From NCBI GenBank assembly GCA_009746045.1, contig RPFO01000027.1:3349609-3413608 (forward strand): DNA of 64,000 bases, in the 5' to 3' direction. The position numbers and the translations under genes are program-made. Positions 28,801-38,963 of the stretch are shown piece after piece. This DNA comes from Mesostigma viride. Taxonomy: Eukaryota > Streptophyta > Mesostigmatophyceae > Mesostigmatales > Mesostigmataceae. Under the pieces are notes generated by a model. It saw nothing but the letters and a program-made list of their open reading frames with translations. It was not told the origin of the DNA and made no database searches. The first letter of the stretch is position 1; each line of letters starts with the position of its first letter.

Positions 28801-29813
28801 ATGGCTTCTAATCATTCTCTGGGTGGTGGTATGTCACCTATTTCCCTACGTATGTCAGGTAATATGGTGGAGATGTCCACTAACACGGATTTACCTTCTA
28901 CTAATAATGTTAATACTAGACGGGACTCATTGGATAATGTGCACCATCTTCCCCCTCAAGGTGATTCCCTACGTACTAGAATATTACCTCCTGCTACCCC
29001 TTCCTTCTACTTGCGTCGTACCCCTTCTGGAGCCCCGCTAACTTATGAGGAGCGGGTACGTGTTACTAGGGCTCAAAGGGAAGCATCCCTTCCCCCTACC
29101 TATACCCCAGCCCCCGTGGCTACAGCAGCCCCTAGTGATAATGCAGCTCCTACTACTGCAGTTCGTGTTGTCCCTACTGCTCCTTCTATTACTACTACCT
29201 CATATATGTGCCTCCTTATGGTTTGGGTCGCAGTCAGGCTCCTATGGGCCCTAGTGGTCGTCCCAGCGCTGTGCCCACCCGTCCCCCTGTCGCCTGGTCC
29301 TACCCTGATACCGCTTATGAGGCTGCACAAGCTCCATCGTGTGTGGCTGATTTAGAAATAAATAGTGATTTTAGTACCATGCCCTTACATGATAAGAATT
29401 ATGACCACTACGCCTACTCGTCTGTTAGGGAAGAATATACTATTCCTTACATGTCTGGTCATGCTCCTGAGGCTGTGGCCCCTTCCAAACCTCTGGTTAA
29501 AACCTATCCCAGCCCCAGGTTCTTACCTCCCTTTGTATCGGATGAGGATGGTGGGCCTATTGGTACATATGACCCTGCCCACCCCCCTAAGCCCCCCTCT
29601 CTACCTTTGTTTGCTAATATCCCTAAGTTGGATGTCTACTCCCCAACAATTCTTTACCTTTGTCATGCTACTAACTCAGAATTCTGAGTCCTGGCAAAAC
29701 CATAATAGGTGGCGCCTACCTGATTCAGTGCTAGTTCCACACTACCTTACTACCTGTATCACGTCTGAACTAGCTACTATTATGAGGAAGAATCCTCCTA
29801 CGTTGAAGAACTA
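28801..29813 (+). pseudogene. gag of the outer LTR element (frameshifted, truncated)
   Basis: Starts ATG 28801. Residues line up with the inner gag: a Gly/Asn-rich start, RRDSL-VHHLPPQG, the Pro-rich middle, GPSGRPSAVPTRPP, then DLEINSDFSTMP and PSLPLFANIPKLDVYS, with frame changes near 29210, 29380 and 29640. The capsid C-terminus and zinc knuckle are missing: sequence jumps to the region just before protease at ~29800. No functional Gag can be made. Confidence 0.7.
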
Positions 29814-30029
29814 GATATATGTGATACTGGTTCGTCTTCTATTGCTGACACCCCGATCACTCTTGATGTCGGTGCACTTACCATTACATTGTCTACGAAC
29901 ACATAATTTGACGACACATGATTGCAAGTATTTATTACTACTGTGGATGCTGACAATACCTTACCACTATGTGTTAGACTCCTGATGTTTGTAAACGGTG
30001 GTCTAAGTTACTGTTCCTTCTACCGTTGT

Positions 30030-30450
30030 GGACTCTTTCCTTCATTGTGATGACCTTCTTGATGTATTGTTGGTTCTTATGGATAGTGGGGTAACTAGCT
30101 TCCTTGTGAGCAAGGCTAGTTTAGAGATTAGGTTTAGCCCCTACCCCACATCGTGCTCCTATCAACGTGCATTATTCTGATGGACGTACTAGCCATTACA
30201 CTGGCACGGTCACTTCACCCCGGATGATACAAGGTCGCCCTATCAGTCTTGTGGCTACCATAGGCCCCATCACTAATTATTAGGATTAGAGGGGCACCCA
30301 GCTATTACGTTTATGACTAATTTCTGTACCATGGTTGTCTGGTTCCCTGACGGTACTTATTATGGGATACCCGATCGCCCCTACAAAGTTGAAAAGTCCT
30401 TGGTTGATACTACTTTTGTGCCTATATCTGAACCTACCGTCTGTCTCCTA
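30030..30450 (+). pseudogene. Protease relic of the outer element
   Basis: LDVLLVLMDSGVTSFLVS matches the retroviral-type aspartic protease D-S-G box (inner element: LVDSGAASSFVS). Downstream YSDGRTSHYTG and IQGRPISLVATIGPIT also align. Several stops and frame changes. Confidence 0.6.
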
Positions 30451-30879
30451 TTGGATGTATTAGTGTCTCGTGATGAATTTACAATGGATACCAGGCTCGT
30501 GATGAATTTAAGGATCATGGTTATTTATGGTGTGTGTTTCTCTAATTGGTGGTGGAAACGGCGGACTCACCTACCAAATTCTGTACGTGTACAGATCCTA
30601 TTGCGATAGCAGGTGTTACCTGGGATGAAATTGAACTTACTATAGGTATATGGTTGTTGCTGATGAGTCTCAAGTTTTTTATGAACAGACTCCCGCCTAC
30701 CCACCTCCTCGTTTTGTGCTACAATGCATGTGTAGTATTTTAAGGATAGTGCACACCCTACCCATGTCCCAGACGCTGAATTGTATGCCTACTACCTTTT
30801 GCACACTGTTGTTTGCATGTCTGTTCTTCTCTCCCATGTGGGGCTGTCCCTTAACCCTAGTGTGAGGGCACACCTATTG

Positions 30880-30905
30880 GCTTTGTGGGGGGGGAAGGAA
30901 CTGAA
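30880..30905 (+). other. Internal purine tract of the outer element
   Basis: TTTGTGGGGGGGGAAGGAAC lies just before the integrase remnant, equivalent to 37205-37222 in the inner element and resembling the 3' polypurine tract. Confidence 0.45.
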
Positions 30906-31059
30906 AAATTTACTCCATGTTCCACTTTATATAGTCATGTGTCTACCAGAGCCGGTAAACTCTACTGTGCTGTAGAGCCTTCAGGTCCTCTATTGTTTGG
31001 CAAAGTTGTTGCTGCAGTACTAAGATACGACTGCTGCTACCCCTACCTTTGACATGGAA

Positions 31060-31427
31060 CGCTAATTAGTCGGTTTAACGCTACTGAGCCTGAGGCACTT
31101 GCTGCTACTGCGTCCCACCCACAAGAGTTTGGTCGATACCCTTGTAGATTCCCAAGTGGCTTTCTCTATGTGTTAGGAAAGGAAGATCCCCTGCAGTGGC
31201 GCCTCCTCCTATCTGCCCTGCTGGTCTACTGGTTACATGACTTGTATGCCCATCATTGTAACAAGCGTGTCCTTGACTTGGTCACTCGCCCTATGACTGG
31301 CCTTCTTGGTCCAGTGATGCAGAAGAGTAGGTGCGAACTTGTGAATCTTGTCAGGAGATAATACCTACGCGAGACAGATAGCAAGTTTCCGCACCCTTCC
31401 CTTTTGGGCTCGTATCTCTACTGCTGC
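31060..31427 (+). pseudogene. Integrase N-terminal relic of the outer element
   Basis: Aligns with residues ~10-120 of the inner integrase: FNATEPEALAA, HPQEFGRYPCRF, PLQWRLLL, HDL-AHH (zinc His pair), and CESCQE in a shifted frame. It ends at the insertion point of the nested element. The sequence after the nested element (42212 on) is not integrase, so the catalytic core was already lost. Confidence 0.65.
31423..31427. repeat. Target-site duplication GCTGC (left) of the inner LTR element
   Basis: GCTGC before the 5' LTR and again at 42212-42216 after the 3' LTR. Confidence 0.85.
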
Positions 31428-32000
31428 TGTTACGTCGCGTAACAATTCGTTGTAGTTACGGACGTAAATTAGGTCTTTTGCCTCGGTTGTCCCCAGGTTT
31501 ACGTTTAGGCTCCTACCGGGACATTATTGTCCTCGTAACAGTACTGTGGTACATTGGGTGCCGTTGGGCGCCGCGCCGCGTACTTTACTAGTGGTCCTGA
31601 TCCTGTGGTAGAATGTAGTGGACCAGCGTGCATCAGTAGATGTAGTGGACCAGCGTGCATCTGTAGGCGAGGGCCATGTCGGCCCGAGCGTGTTGGACCG
31701 TTGGTGACCATTTATGCGCGTTCTATCCCTTGTGTGTGCACTCGGCGTGTGTTAAATGAATTAACACATTTAGGCTTGGGTCACGGCAGTGTAGTTGTGT
31801 TTCCTTCCTCTATTCCTGGAGTAAACGGGTTTTGATAAATGGTTGTATGGCGTATTATAGTAACACCTACGTTAATGCATTGAGATCAGCTCCGTCACGT
31901 TCGTCTTTCGCCAGAGGGTTGAGTAGAGGAGGCCTGACCAGTTTAGGTAGTATCAGGCCCATTAGAGGTAGAGGTGGAGGTAGATATCCGCGGCGTAACA
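31428..32000 (+). repeat. 5' LTR of the inner element
   Basis: 573 bp, TGTTACGTCGCGTAACA…GGCGTAACA. Its start is similar to the outer LTR start (TGTTACGGCGCGTAACA), showing common ancestry. A candidate primer-binding site starts TGGTTCCGGAGG at 32002. It contains an internal duplication GTAGTGGACCAGCGTGCATC (~31615 and ~31637). Confidence 0.9.
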
Positions 32001-32149
32001 ATGGTTCCGGAGGAACTTCAGTAGGTAGAGAACGCGACGACTATCCCTTGCCACATACACCTTTTCAAGACCCCTTCCGCGTCCAGGAACAAGAAGCCGA
32101 CACTTCCTTGATAGGTAATGGGCGGGTCGCCTTCAAGCTAGGAGAGTAG
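31847..32149 (+). CDS. Leader ORF that starts inside the 5' LTR (inner element)
   Basis: 100 aa from ATG 31847. About half lies in the LTR and half in the leader, crossing the primer-binding site. Arg/Ser/Gly-rich (SSFARGLSRGGLTSLGS, RGRGGGRYPRRNN), then acidic, ending LIGNGRVAFKLGE. It parallels the outer element's 22933-23169 ORF in position, Arg/Gly core and GNGRVA end. Function unknown. RGG-type composition suggests RNA binding. An extended frame with TTG start (31832) exists, but ATG is preferred. Confidence 0.5.
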   Translation: MAYYSNTYVNALRSAPSRSSFARGLSRGGLTSLGSIRPIRGRGGGRYPRRNNGSGGTSVGRERDDYPLPHTPFQDPFRVQEQEADTSLIGNGRVAFKLGE

Positions 32150-32508
32150 TGCTGCCCGTTTCGGGACACGCTCTACCTAGATGCTAGACCTGCTCGCAGC
32201 GGATAAATCCTTTCGTAGTTAGCCTGTCCTTCGCCTTGTTTTCCTGCTTACGGTTGTTTCCTGTCTTCGATAGGGGAGTATTACTGTTCAGAGACGATTA
32301 GCGTCTGGGTAGGTTCCACCTTTTCCTTCGTGCTGCTGTACATTAGACGGCCGCACTCGCAGAAAGTCACTGGGTCGCTGACTTTAGGACTACGAGCGCT
32401 GGACCATTGCCGCCCTCGTCATTTCGGTGATCCAGATAACCCAGCTAAGTCGACTCCTACCCCTTCCACTCCTATCGTGACTACTCAAGAACAACAAGGT
32501 GCGTTACC
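32150..32508. other. Leader spacer, non-coding
   Basis: Holds the GACGATTAGCGTCTGG motif shared with the outer leader. No other feature recognised. Confidence 0.4.
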
Positions 32509-32901
32509 ATGAGCCAACGGCGATCTTTTACTGCTCCTTCCCATTCTTCTAGCGATAATAGTCTAGCTAAATATTACGTAGTGATTACGCCTCAATGGTC
32601 CTCCATTTTCCTTTCTTGGTCCGACGCTAGGAAGATCGTTCAGAATCGTGTATACAACGTAATTAGGTACAAGAAATTTATGTCCTTCGAAGAAGCTCAG
32701 CAGTTCCTTATAGATCATAGCCAAACAGATTTAGGCCTTCATGTACGCCCTATTCCTCATGGTCGTCCTCCTGTAGAAGCTCTAGTCTTTGCTACCCCTC
32801 CTTCTTCTCCCCCTAAGAGGGCTGCATCCTCATCTAGCTTAGATACTCCTCTCACCTTAGAATTCGGTTCCCTATCCATTACTGTTGTTAAAAAGGATTG
32901 A
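32509..32901 (+). CDS. Viroplasmin-like (RNase H1 N-terminal type) protein of the LTR element
   Basis: 130 aa, intact. Residues ~20-70 fit the caulimovirus viroplasmin / RNase H1 N-terminal fold: KYYVVITPQWSSIFLSW, D/C-x-K-x-V, YNVIRYKKFMSFEEAQQFL. The classic pattern is a YYVV strand, a 'W' before a helix, and K-F-x-S/T-x-EEA at the end. This small domain binds RNA-DNA hybrids in RNase H1 and makes inclusion bodies in caulimoviruses. It lies between the leader and gag, a place where typical Ty3/Gypsy elements have nothing. The rest (Ser/Pro-rich, then LTLEFGSLSITVV) is unrecognised. The assignment is from motif shape only. Confidence 0.6.
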   Translation: MSQRRSFTAPSHSSSDNSLAKYYVVITPQWSSIFLSWSDARKIVQNRVYNVIRYKKFMSFEEAQQFLIDHSQTDLGLHVRPIPHGRPPVEALVFATPPSSPPKRAASSSSLDTPLTLEFGSLSITVVKKD

Positions 32902-33025
32902 TTTAAATTGTTTCCTTCTTTTAAGCCATTAAAAGCTTTTTCTTTTCTTTCCTTGCCTTAAATTAGGCCTTGTCCTTTATCCTTGTTGCTTTCAGTTAGA
33001 ATTCTGATCATTTACTTAAACAAAA

Positions 33026-34728
33026 ATGGATCCAGTGGGTGGTAACATGTCGCCTATACCTACCAATACTCCTACTATGAGTAATAATAATAATAATATA
33101 TAACAACCATAACAACAATCGTGGTAACCGACGGGACTCACTTGAAACGGTGCACCATCTCACTCCTCAAGGTAATCTTCGTACCTCACCTCCTTCTCCT
33201 ATTGCTGGTGGTCGCCGTCGTCCCTCACTTACCCCTCCTACCTATGAACAACGTCAACGTATGCAAGTCAGATTTAGTGATGACCCTTCCCTTACCCTGA
33301 ACCAGGCCCCTGCCCCTCCTGCAACCTTGGCTCAACCCTCCAGCAGGTCCTCACTAACTAACAATGTTTTTAGGCCTCCTTCCCACCCTGTGCCTTCCAT
33401 GCCTGCTCTTAACACGGGTCGTGCCTCTGCCCCTGTCGGTCCTTCTGGGCGCCCTAGTGCAGTTCCCTTTTACCCACCTGCTTCCTGGTCCTACCCTGAG
33501 ACGGCCTATGAGGCAGCCCAGGTCCCTACCCGTGTGGCTGATTTAGAAGTTAATAGTGATTTCAGCACCATGCCCTAGATGACAGAAATTATGATCATTT
33601 TGCCTATTCCTCTCTTCGTGAGCAATATACTGTCCCCTTTCTTATGGGCACCAGCCTGAAACGGTGGCCCCTTCTAGACCCCTACCCAAGACTTTTCCTC
33701 TTCCTTCCTTCTATCCCGCTTATGTAGCAGTGGAAGATAGTGGCCCTATGGGAAAAACTGACTCTTCTAATCCCCCTAAGCCCCCTGCTCTTCCCCTCTT
33801 TGCTAACCTTCCCAAGCTGGATGTCAAGTCTACCCCTCAACAGTTTTTCACCTTTATTATGTTGCTTACCCAGAACACGGAGTCGTGGCAGAATCATAAT
33901 AGATGGCGTCTTTCTGATGCTGTATTAGTTCCTCACTATCTTACAACCTGTATTACTCCTGAGCTTGCTAACCTCATTCAGTGTGAGTCTTTGGCCTCTC
34001 ATGCCTACCCTAACTCTGTAGCAGAATTGTTTAAGCGTTTAGAGAACCATTTAGTCCCTCCTGATTCAGATTGGCAGGATAGATTAGCCTTTGGTACCTT
34101 GCAGCAGGGTACTAAATCATTTAAGGAGTATATGAAAGAGTTTGATGCTCAGATGGTACGAATTAGGGATTTGTCGGGTGCAGAAGTACGTGCTCGCTTC
34201 CTCCAAGGCCTCAGTAGACCCTTATTACGTGAAGTCAAGCGCCAGTTCTCTGCCTACCGTTTTACTGATCTGCCCCTCAAGCATGTGCGCCAGCATCTCT
34301 TGCGTGTAGCAGATTTCTTCACCACCCCTTCTCTTCCTACCCGTTCCCGTATTAATAATATTATCCTTACCCCTGAGGAGGAGAACTCCTATGTAGAAGA
34401 ATTAGATATCTGTGTTACTGACCTTTCAGCCCTTGATGTCTCTCATATCACATGCTATCATTGTAAGGAAGTAGGTCATCTTAAACGTGAGTGCCCCAAG
34501 TTCCTTTCGGGTGCTCCCCCTCATCCCGACGCTCGCCCTCCTCGTACCCCTCAGCGTGCTCCTATTCGTCCTACTTCAGGACGCATTCCCTCAGCTACCC
34601 CTAGTAGGCTGAATGCTGTGCAGGCAGGACCCCAGGGTTCCCCTATGATAATCAGGCTCCCGCACCCTCTTCGCTCCCTCGTGACCCTCCAGCAGTGGCT
34701 TTTTCGCCAGGGTCTTCTTCGGGGTTAG
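33026..34728 (+). pseudogene. gag (capsid and CCHC zinc knuckle) of the inner element, with frameshifts
   Basis: Starts ATG 33026 and continues through a Pro/Ser-rich N-terminus, a break in an (AAT)n repeat (~33080-33105), a second break near 33576, then a long intact capsid frame (33664-34728). Capsid region: LPLFANLPKLDVKSTPQQFF, ESWQNHNRWRLSD, QGTKSFKEYMKEF, RFLQGLSRPLLREV, typical of Ty3/Gypsy retrotransposon Gag. A CCHC knuckle C-x2-C-x4-H-x4-C (CYHCKEVGHLKREC) follows, then a Pro/Arg-rich tail. Encodes particle protein and RNA binding. The two breaks are in low-complexity sequence and could be sequencing errors. Confidence 0.8.
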
Positions 34729-34733
34729 TTCCT

Positions 34734-34756
34734 ATGGATTTGGGGGGGAGGGGGAA
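34734..34756 (+). other. Purine tract between gag and protease
   Basis: GGATTTGGGGGGGAGGGGGA lies at the gag-pol boundary. The G-run resembles the 3' polypurine tract. See findings. Confidence 0.45.
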
Positions 34757-34874
34757 CAGTAGGCCTGTCAGCCGGGGGTAACCTGGACAGGTCCTTAGAT
34801 AGTACCCCAGATAAAATTTTTGCCTGCCTGTTTTTATAACCTCTGTAGGAGCTGAATCTTCCCTACCACTACGT

Positions 34875-35771
34875 GTGCGTCCTCTTATGTTCTTGAATGG
34901 TGGTTTAACCGTCCCTCACACTGTTGTAGACCCCTTCTTGCATGCTGATGAACTCTTGAATGTCTCTGTGTTGGTAGATAGCGGTGCGGCTAGCTCCTTT
35001 GTGAGCGAGGCCCTAGTTAGGCGTTTAGGACTAGTCCCTACCCCTCACACCAAACCCGTCACTGTTCATTATGCTGATGGTCGCACCAGTCATTCCCCGG
35101 GTACGGTGTCCCTTCCCATGGTTATACAAGGACGTACTGTCAACCTGACGGCCACTATAGGCCCTATCACTACCGCTGATGTATTACTAGGATTAGATTG
35201 GCACCAGGATAATAAGATTACTATTAATTATGATACCATGGTCATTTGGTTTCCAGATAGCTCTTACTGGGTACCGGAACGTCATTATAGATTGGAAAAT
35301 TTATCCTTGGTAGATATTACTCCTCCTACACCTGTTGATCCTCCTGTAAGACCTATACCTGAAGTATTAATGTCCAATGATGAGTTGCGTTCTGAACTAA
35401 AGGAATATGGATATTTATTATGTATGTTCCTTCAGTTAGAAGTACAGGAGATACCTATCACTAATAATAGTGTGGATATAGATATAAACACAGTGGATAC
35501 AATAGGAGTGGGATTTACTGAAAATGAAATAGTAAGATACATGGCTGTGATAGATTCCTCAAAAGTTTTTGAAGAAAAGACTCCTTCTTATCCTCCTCCT
35601 CGTTCTGTTTTACACCGTGTAGTTATCAAGGACGGTGCAGTTCCTACGCACTCTCCGATGTATAGAATGGGCCCTACCGAGTTAAAGGAACTAAAACAGA
35701 TTTTAGTGTCATTATTAGAAGCAGGATTGATAGAGCCTAGTAACTCCCCTACTCAGCTGGTGTCCTGTTAG
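34875..35771 (+). CDS. pol part 1: aspartic protease and RT N-terminus (inner element)
   Basis: 298 codons. Retroviral-type protease with the active-site box LVDSGAASSFVS (~residues 34-45) and the flap-to-end TTADVLLGLDW motif. Then the linker and beginning of RT (ELKQILVSLLEAGLIEPS). The frame ends in a stop at 35769-35771, caused by a one-base shift just before the conserved LLVPKPNGKFR motif, which continues in another frame at ~35760. It belongs with the next two entries as one broken polyprotein. Confidence 0.8.
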   Translation: MRPLMFLNGGLTVPHTVVDPFLHADELLNVSVLVDSGAASSFVSEALVRRLGLVPTPHTKPVTVHYADGRTSHSPGTVSLPMVIQGRTVNLTATIGPITTADVLLGLDWHQDNKITINYDTMVIWFPDSSYWVPERHYRLENLSLVDITPPTPVDPPVRPIPEVLMSNDELRSELKEYGYLLCMFLQLEVQEIPITNNSVDIDINTVDTIGVGFTENEIVRYMAVIDSSKVFEEKTPSYPPPRSVLHRVVIKDGAVPTHSPMYRMGPTELKELKQILVSLLEAGLIEPSNSPTQLVSC

Positions 35772-37059
35772 TTCCTAAGCCAAATGGCAAGTTTCGCCTA
35801 GTTACTGATTATAGGAAGTTGAATGATATTACTGTGAAGTCTAAATACCCTCTACCTCGTATTGATGATATATTTAATAAGGTTAAAGGTTCCACTTGTT
35901 TCACAGTACTGGATTGTGCGGATGGTTTTTGGCAGTTGCGGATAGCTCCTGAGGATTGCCATAAAACCGCCTTTGCTACCCCTTTTGGTCATTACCAGTT
36001 TAGAGTAGCGGCTATGGGACTCTGTAACTCGCCTGCCTCTTTTCAAATGTTAATGAATGAAGTGCTTAGACCTGTTATGGGAAATTCTCATCTTCCTCAG
36101 GTGTCCTCTGATTAAAGGATCCTTCCTTCTCCTCTGTTTCTTTATCTGAGCATGACCGTTCTTGTGCTCAAGCTTACTTAGATGATATTCTTATTTACTC
36201 TCCTGATTTTGAAACGCACCTACGTGATTTAAAGAAAGTATTAGAAATAATGGCTGAAAATTCTTTGTGGGCGCGCCGTGCTAAAGTGCGTTCGGGTAGG
36301 AGTGTCCCATTTTTAGGGCACGTTCTGTCAGATGCCGGGGTCGCTACCGACCCGGATAAAACTAAGTCAATTCAGGAATGGCCTACTCCTACCGACGTTA
36401 AAGGTGTACGTAGTTTCCTAGGAATTGCTTCTTACTATAGGCGTTTTATCCCGCGTTTCGCAACTATAGCAGCCCCTATTAATCATTTATTAAAGAAGGA
36501 TATCCCCTTTGTTTGGAGTAGTGAATGTCAGTCGGCTTTTCAGTGCCTAAAATCCCTACTCCTTTCCCCTCCTGTACTCATCCTACCGGATACTACTAAA
36601 CCCTTTGTTGTGGCTACAGATGCTAGTAAAGTAGCTATAGGTGGTGTCCTTCTCCAGGATCAGGGTCAGGGCTTACAGCCAATTGAGTATATCTCTAGGA
36701 CAATGCTCCCTGCGGAGCGTAACTATCCCGTACACCAGCAGGAACTCTTAGCTGTGGTGTATTGTTGCCACGCGTGGCAGCACTTCCTTAAAGGTGCTCA
36801 ATTTGATGTCTGCCTGAATGAACCCTGTGAGCTAGATCCTTATAGGTTAGTTATCCAAACGGATCATCGTCCCCTTACCCATCTTCTCTCCCAACCCAAC
36901 CTTACCCCTCGGCAAGCGCGCTGGATGGAATTTTTAGCACAGTTTTCCCCTTTTAAACTTCAGTATGTCAAGGGTGTAGATAACATAGTACCAGATGCAC
37001 TCTCTCGTCGTGCAGACTATTCCTTTTCGAGGACCTTGATGTTCTCAATACTACTCTAG
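35760..37059 (+). pseudogene. pol part 2: reverse transcriptase and RNase H (inner element)
   Basis: Ty3/Gypsy RT in two frames. 35760-36115: LLVPKPNGKFRLV, YPLPRIDDIF, the first catalytic Asp in TVLDCADGFWQL, TAFATPFGHYQF, MGLCNSPASFQ. After a second frameshift near 36100, 36170-37059: YLDDILIYS (the catalytic YxDD), FLGHVLSDAG, TDVKGVRSFLG, then RNase H with VVATDASKVAIGGVL, QQELLAVVY (Glu) and LVIQTDHRPL (Asp). Copying of element RNA into DNA. Only the frameshifts prevent full-length translation. Confidence 0.85.
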
Positions 37060-37202
37060 TTCCTACTACTATGGGTGTAACCCCTTATGGTGAACTACCT
37101 GATGATGAATCCTATGCCTACCTCTTTCATACAGCTGTTCGCATGCCTGATCTCCTTTCTCACGTAGGACTCTCTCTCCCGTGTGAGGCCCTTCCCGTGG
37201 CC

Positions 37203-37226
37203 TCGGTGGGGGGGAGGGGAAAAATA
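37203..37226 (+). other. Internal purine tract between RNase H and integrase (possible central PPT)
   Basis: GTGGGGGGGAGGGGAAAAAT is a purine run very like the 3' PPT (TGGGGGGGGAGG). The same feature sits at the equivalent place in the outer element (30880-30905). Confidence 0.45.
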
Positions 37227-37362
37227 AAATTTCTATACCGCTTAGCCATATAGCGACTAGGTCAGGAAAGTCTTATGAAAACGTAGTCCCTCTAGGACCT
37301 CCCCTTCTCTTTGGCAAGGCGGTAGGAGATCTCTTTAAACCTGTTCTGGATACTCTGTAGCG

Positions 37363-38664
37363 ATGCCTACCTCTGATCTTGAACGCCTTATTAGTAGATT
37401 TACGGCCACTGAGCCGGAAGCATTAGCTGCCATTGCTGCACATCCCCAACAATTAGGCAAGCACCCTTGTAAATTTGTAGGTGGGTTTTTATATGTGCAG
37501 ATAGCAGATTCTCCCCCTCAATGGCGCCTGTATGTCCCTCCTATCTGTCGCTCCTCCTTGCTCTTTGAGTTGCATGACTTAGCTGCTCATCAGGGTGGTA
37601 AACGGGTACGGGACCTAGTAGCCCGCTCTTATTACTGGCCTTCCCTTTATAAGGATGTAGATGAGTATGTTAGAACTTGTCAATCTTGCCAGGAAATGAA
37701 ACCCAATAATGTAGGACAGATAGCAGAACCTAGGACCTTGCCTGACCCCATCATGCCGTGGGATTCTATCATGATGGATTTTGTAGGACCTTTTAGAAAG
37801 AATGATAGGGGCAATGCCCAAATCCTTGTGTTCATAGATCGTTTTACTCGTATGTGCCATCTTGTGCCGTGTCCTTTAGAACTCACAGCACGTGATTGCG
37901 CACGCCTATACCTCAATAATGTATATAGATATCATGGTTTGAGTAGGCAGTTTATTAGTGATAAGGATAAATTATTTACCTCAGATTTTTGGCAGCAGTT
38001 TTTCGCTGCCATCGGTACCAAGGTTACCTACGGTACTGCCTACCACTCCTCCTCCTCTCATTTAGTAGAGCGTCTTAATAGGGTAGTAGAAGAAGCGCTT
38101 AGGCACTATGTTAATGGCTCGGGTAGTGATTGGGAGGATTATTTATGTTTGGTAGAGTTCTCCCTCAACAATTGTCCCCAAGCTGCGCATGGATATACGC
38201 CCTTCTTCTTAGATACTGGTAGACAGCCCCTTACCCCTACCTCTCTCTTAGCTAGTCCTCTACGGGACAAGGATGATGTGTCCCGAGATACTGTAGAAGG
38301 TGTACAGTCCTTACTAGATAGAATGAAAACTGCTCATGACCACGCGATCTCAGGGTACCAAAAAGCTCAGGCTAAGTACCTTGCTAGGTTGCGTGCCTCC
38401 TTAGATAGACGAGCACCTGAGATAGAAATAGGAGATCTAGTATTAGTAGAAGGCCCCCGTGTTGGCCGTTTTGCTCATAAGTTTGAAGCAGAACTGAAGG
38501 TCAAACTTAGGCCCGCCTTCTTAGGACCCTTCCATGTGTTGTCTAGGGTAGGAAATTTCTTATATAAAGTCGATATCCCTACCTCTTGGCAAACGCATTC
38601 AAACACCTTCCATAGGAGCCAGCTAAACTGTACCACCCTAGTACGTTCGCTGGCAGGGAGTTAG
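37363..38664 (+). CDS. Integrase (inner element)
   Basis: 433 codons. HHCC zinc domain: HDLAAHQGGKRV…, then CQSCQE. DDE core: MMDFVGPF (first Asp), FISDKDKLFTSDFW (second Asp) and HLVERLNRVVEE (Glu). Then the SH3-like C-terminal part (GDLVLVEGPRVGRFAHKFEAELKVK…PAFLGPF, FHRSQL). Inserts cDNA into the genome. The frame ends one base out of phase with the chromodomain that follows. Confidence 0.88.
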   Translation: MPTSDLERLISRFTATEPEALAAIAAHPQQLGKHPCKFVGGFLYVQIADSPPQWRLYVPPICRSSLLFELHDLAAHQGGKRVRDLVARSYYWPSLYKDVDEYVRTCQSCQEMKPNNVGQIAEPRTLPDPIMPWDSIMMDFVGPFRKNDRGNAQILVFIDRFTRMCHLVPCPLELTARDCARLYLNNVYRYHGLSRQFISDKDKLFTSDFWQQFFAAIGTKVTYGTAYHSSSSHLVERLNRVVEEALRHYVNGSGSDWEDYLCLVEFSLNNCPQAAHGYTPFFLDTGRQPLTPTSLLASPLRDKDDVSRDTVEGVQSLLDRMKTAHDHAISGYQKAQAKYLARLRASLDRRAPEIEIGDLVLVEGPRVGRFAHKFEAELKVKLRPAFLGPFHVLSRVGNFLYKVDIPTSWQTHSNTFHRSQLNCTTLVRSLAGS

Positions 38665-38696
38665 CGCCTGCCCCTTTAGAGCATAACCCTGACACT

Positions 38697-38888
38697 GGGG
38701 AAGTAGAAGACGAAGTAGAAAGCATCGTGGCCCATAGAGATATCAAAAAGGGCCGCGGTACCCAGCGTCAGTATAAAGTGAAGTGGATGTATGCTCGTAG
38801 TGAAGTAGATAAGGTTTGGTATACGGAGAGTGAGCTAGATGGGTGTAGTCGCCTGCTGCAGGAATATAAAACCCTGCACAAGCTCTAG
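38697..38888 (+). pseudogene. Chromodomain of the integrase C-terminus, out of frame
   Basis: A frame ending at TAG 38886-38888 reads EVESIVAHRDIKKGRG, QYKVKWMYA and DKVWYTESEL, a chromodomain: E-x-E-x-I strand, Y-x-V-K-W strand, aromatic W-Y, helix. Chromoviruses use this domain to steer integration to marked chromatin. It is separated from the integrase by a small frameshift near 38660. Confidence 0.75.
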
Positions 38889-38963
38889 TTGTAGGCTTCT
38901 CCTCTCTTATGTTATGTCTGCTGTCGACGGGTGGTTGGTTGTCCCCTCCCCTCCGCAGCCGTC

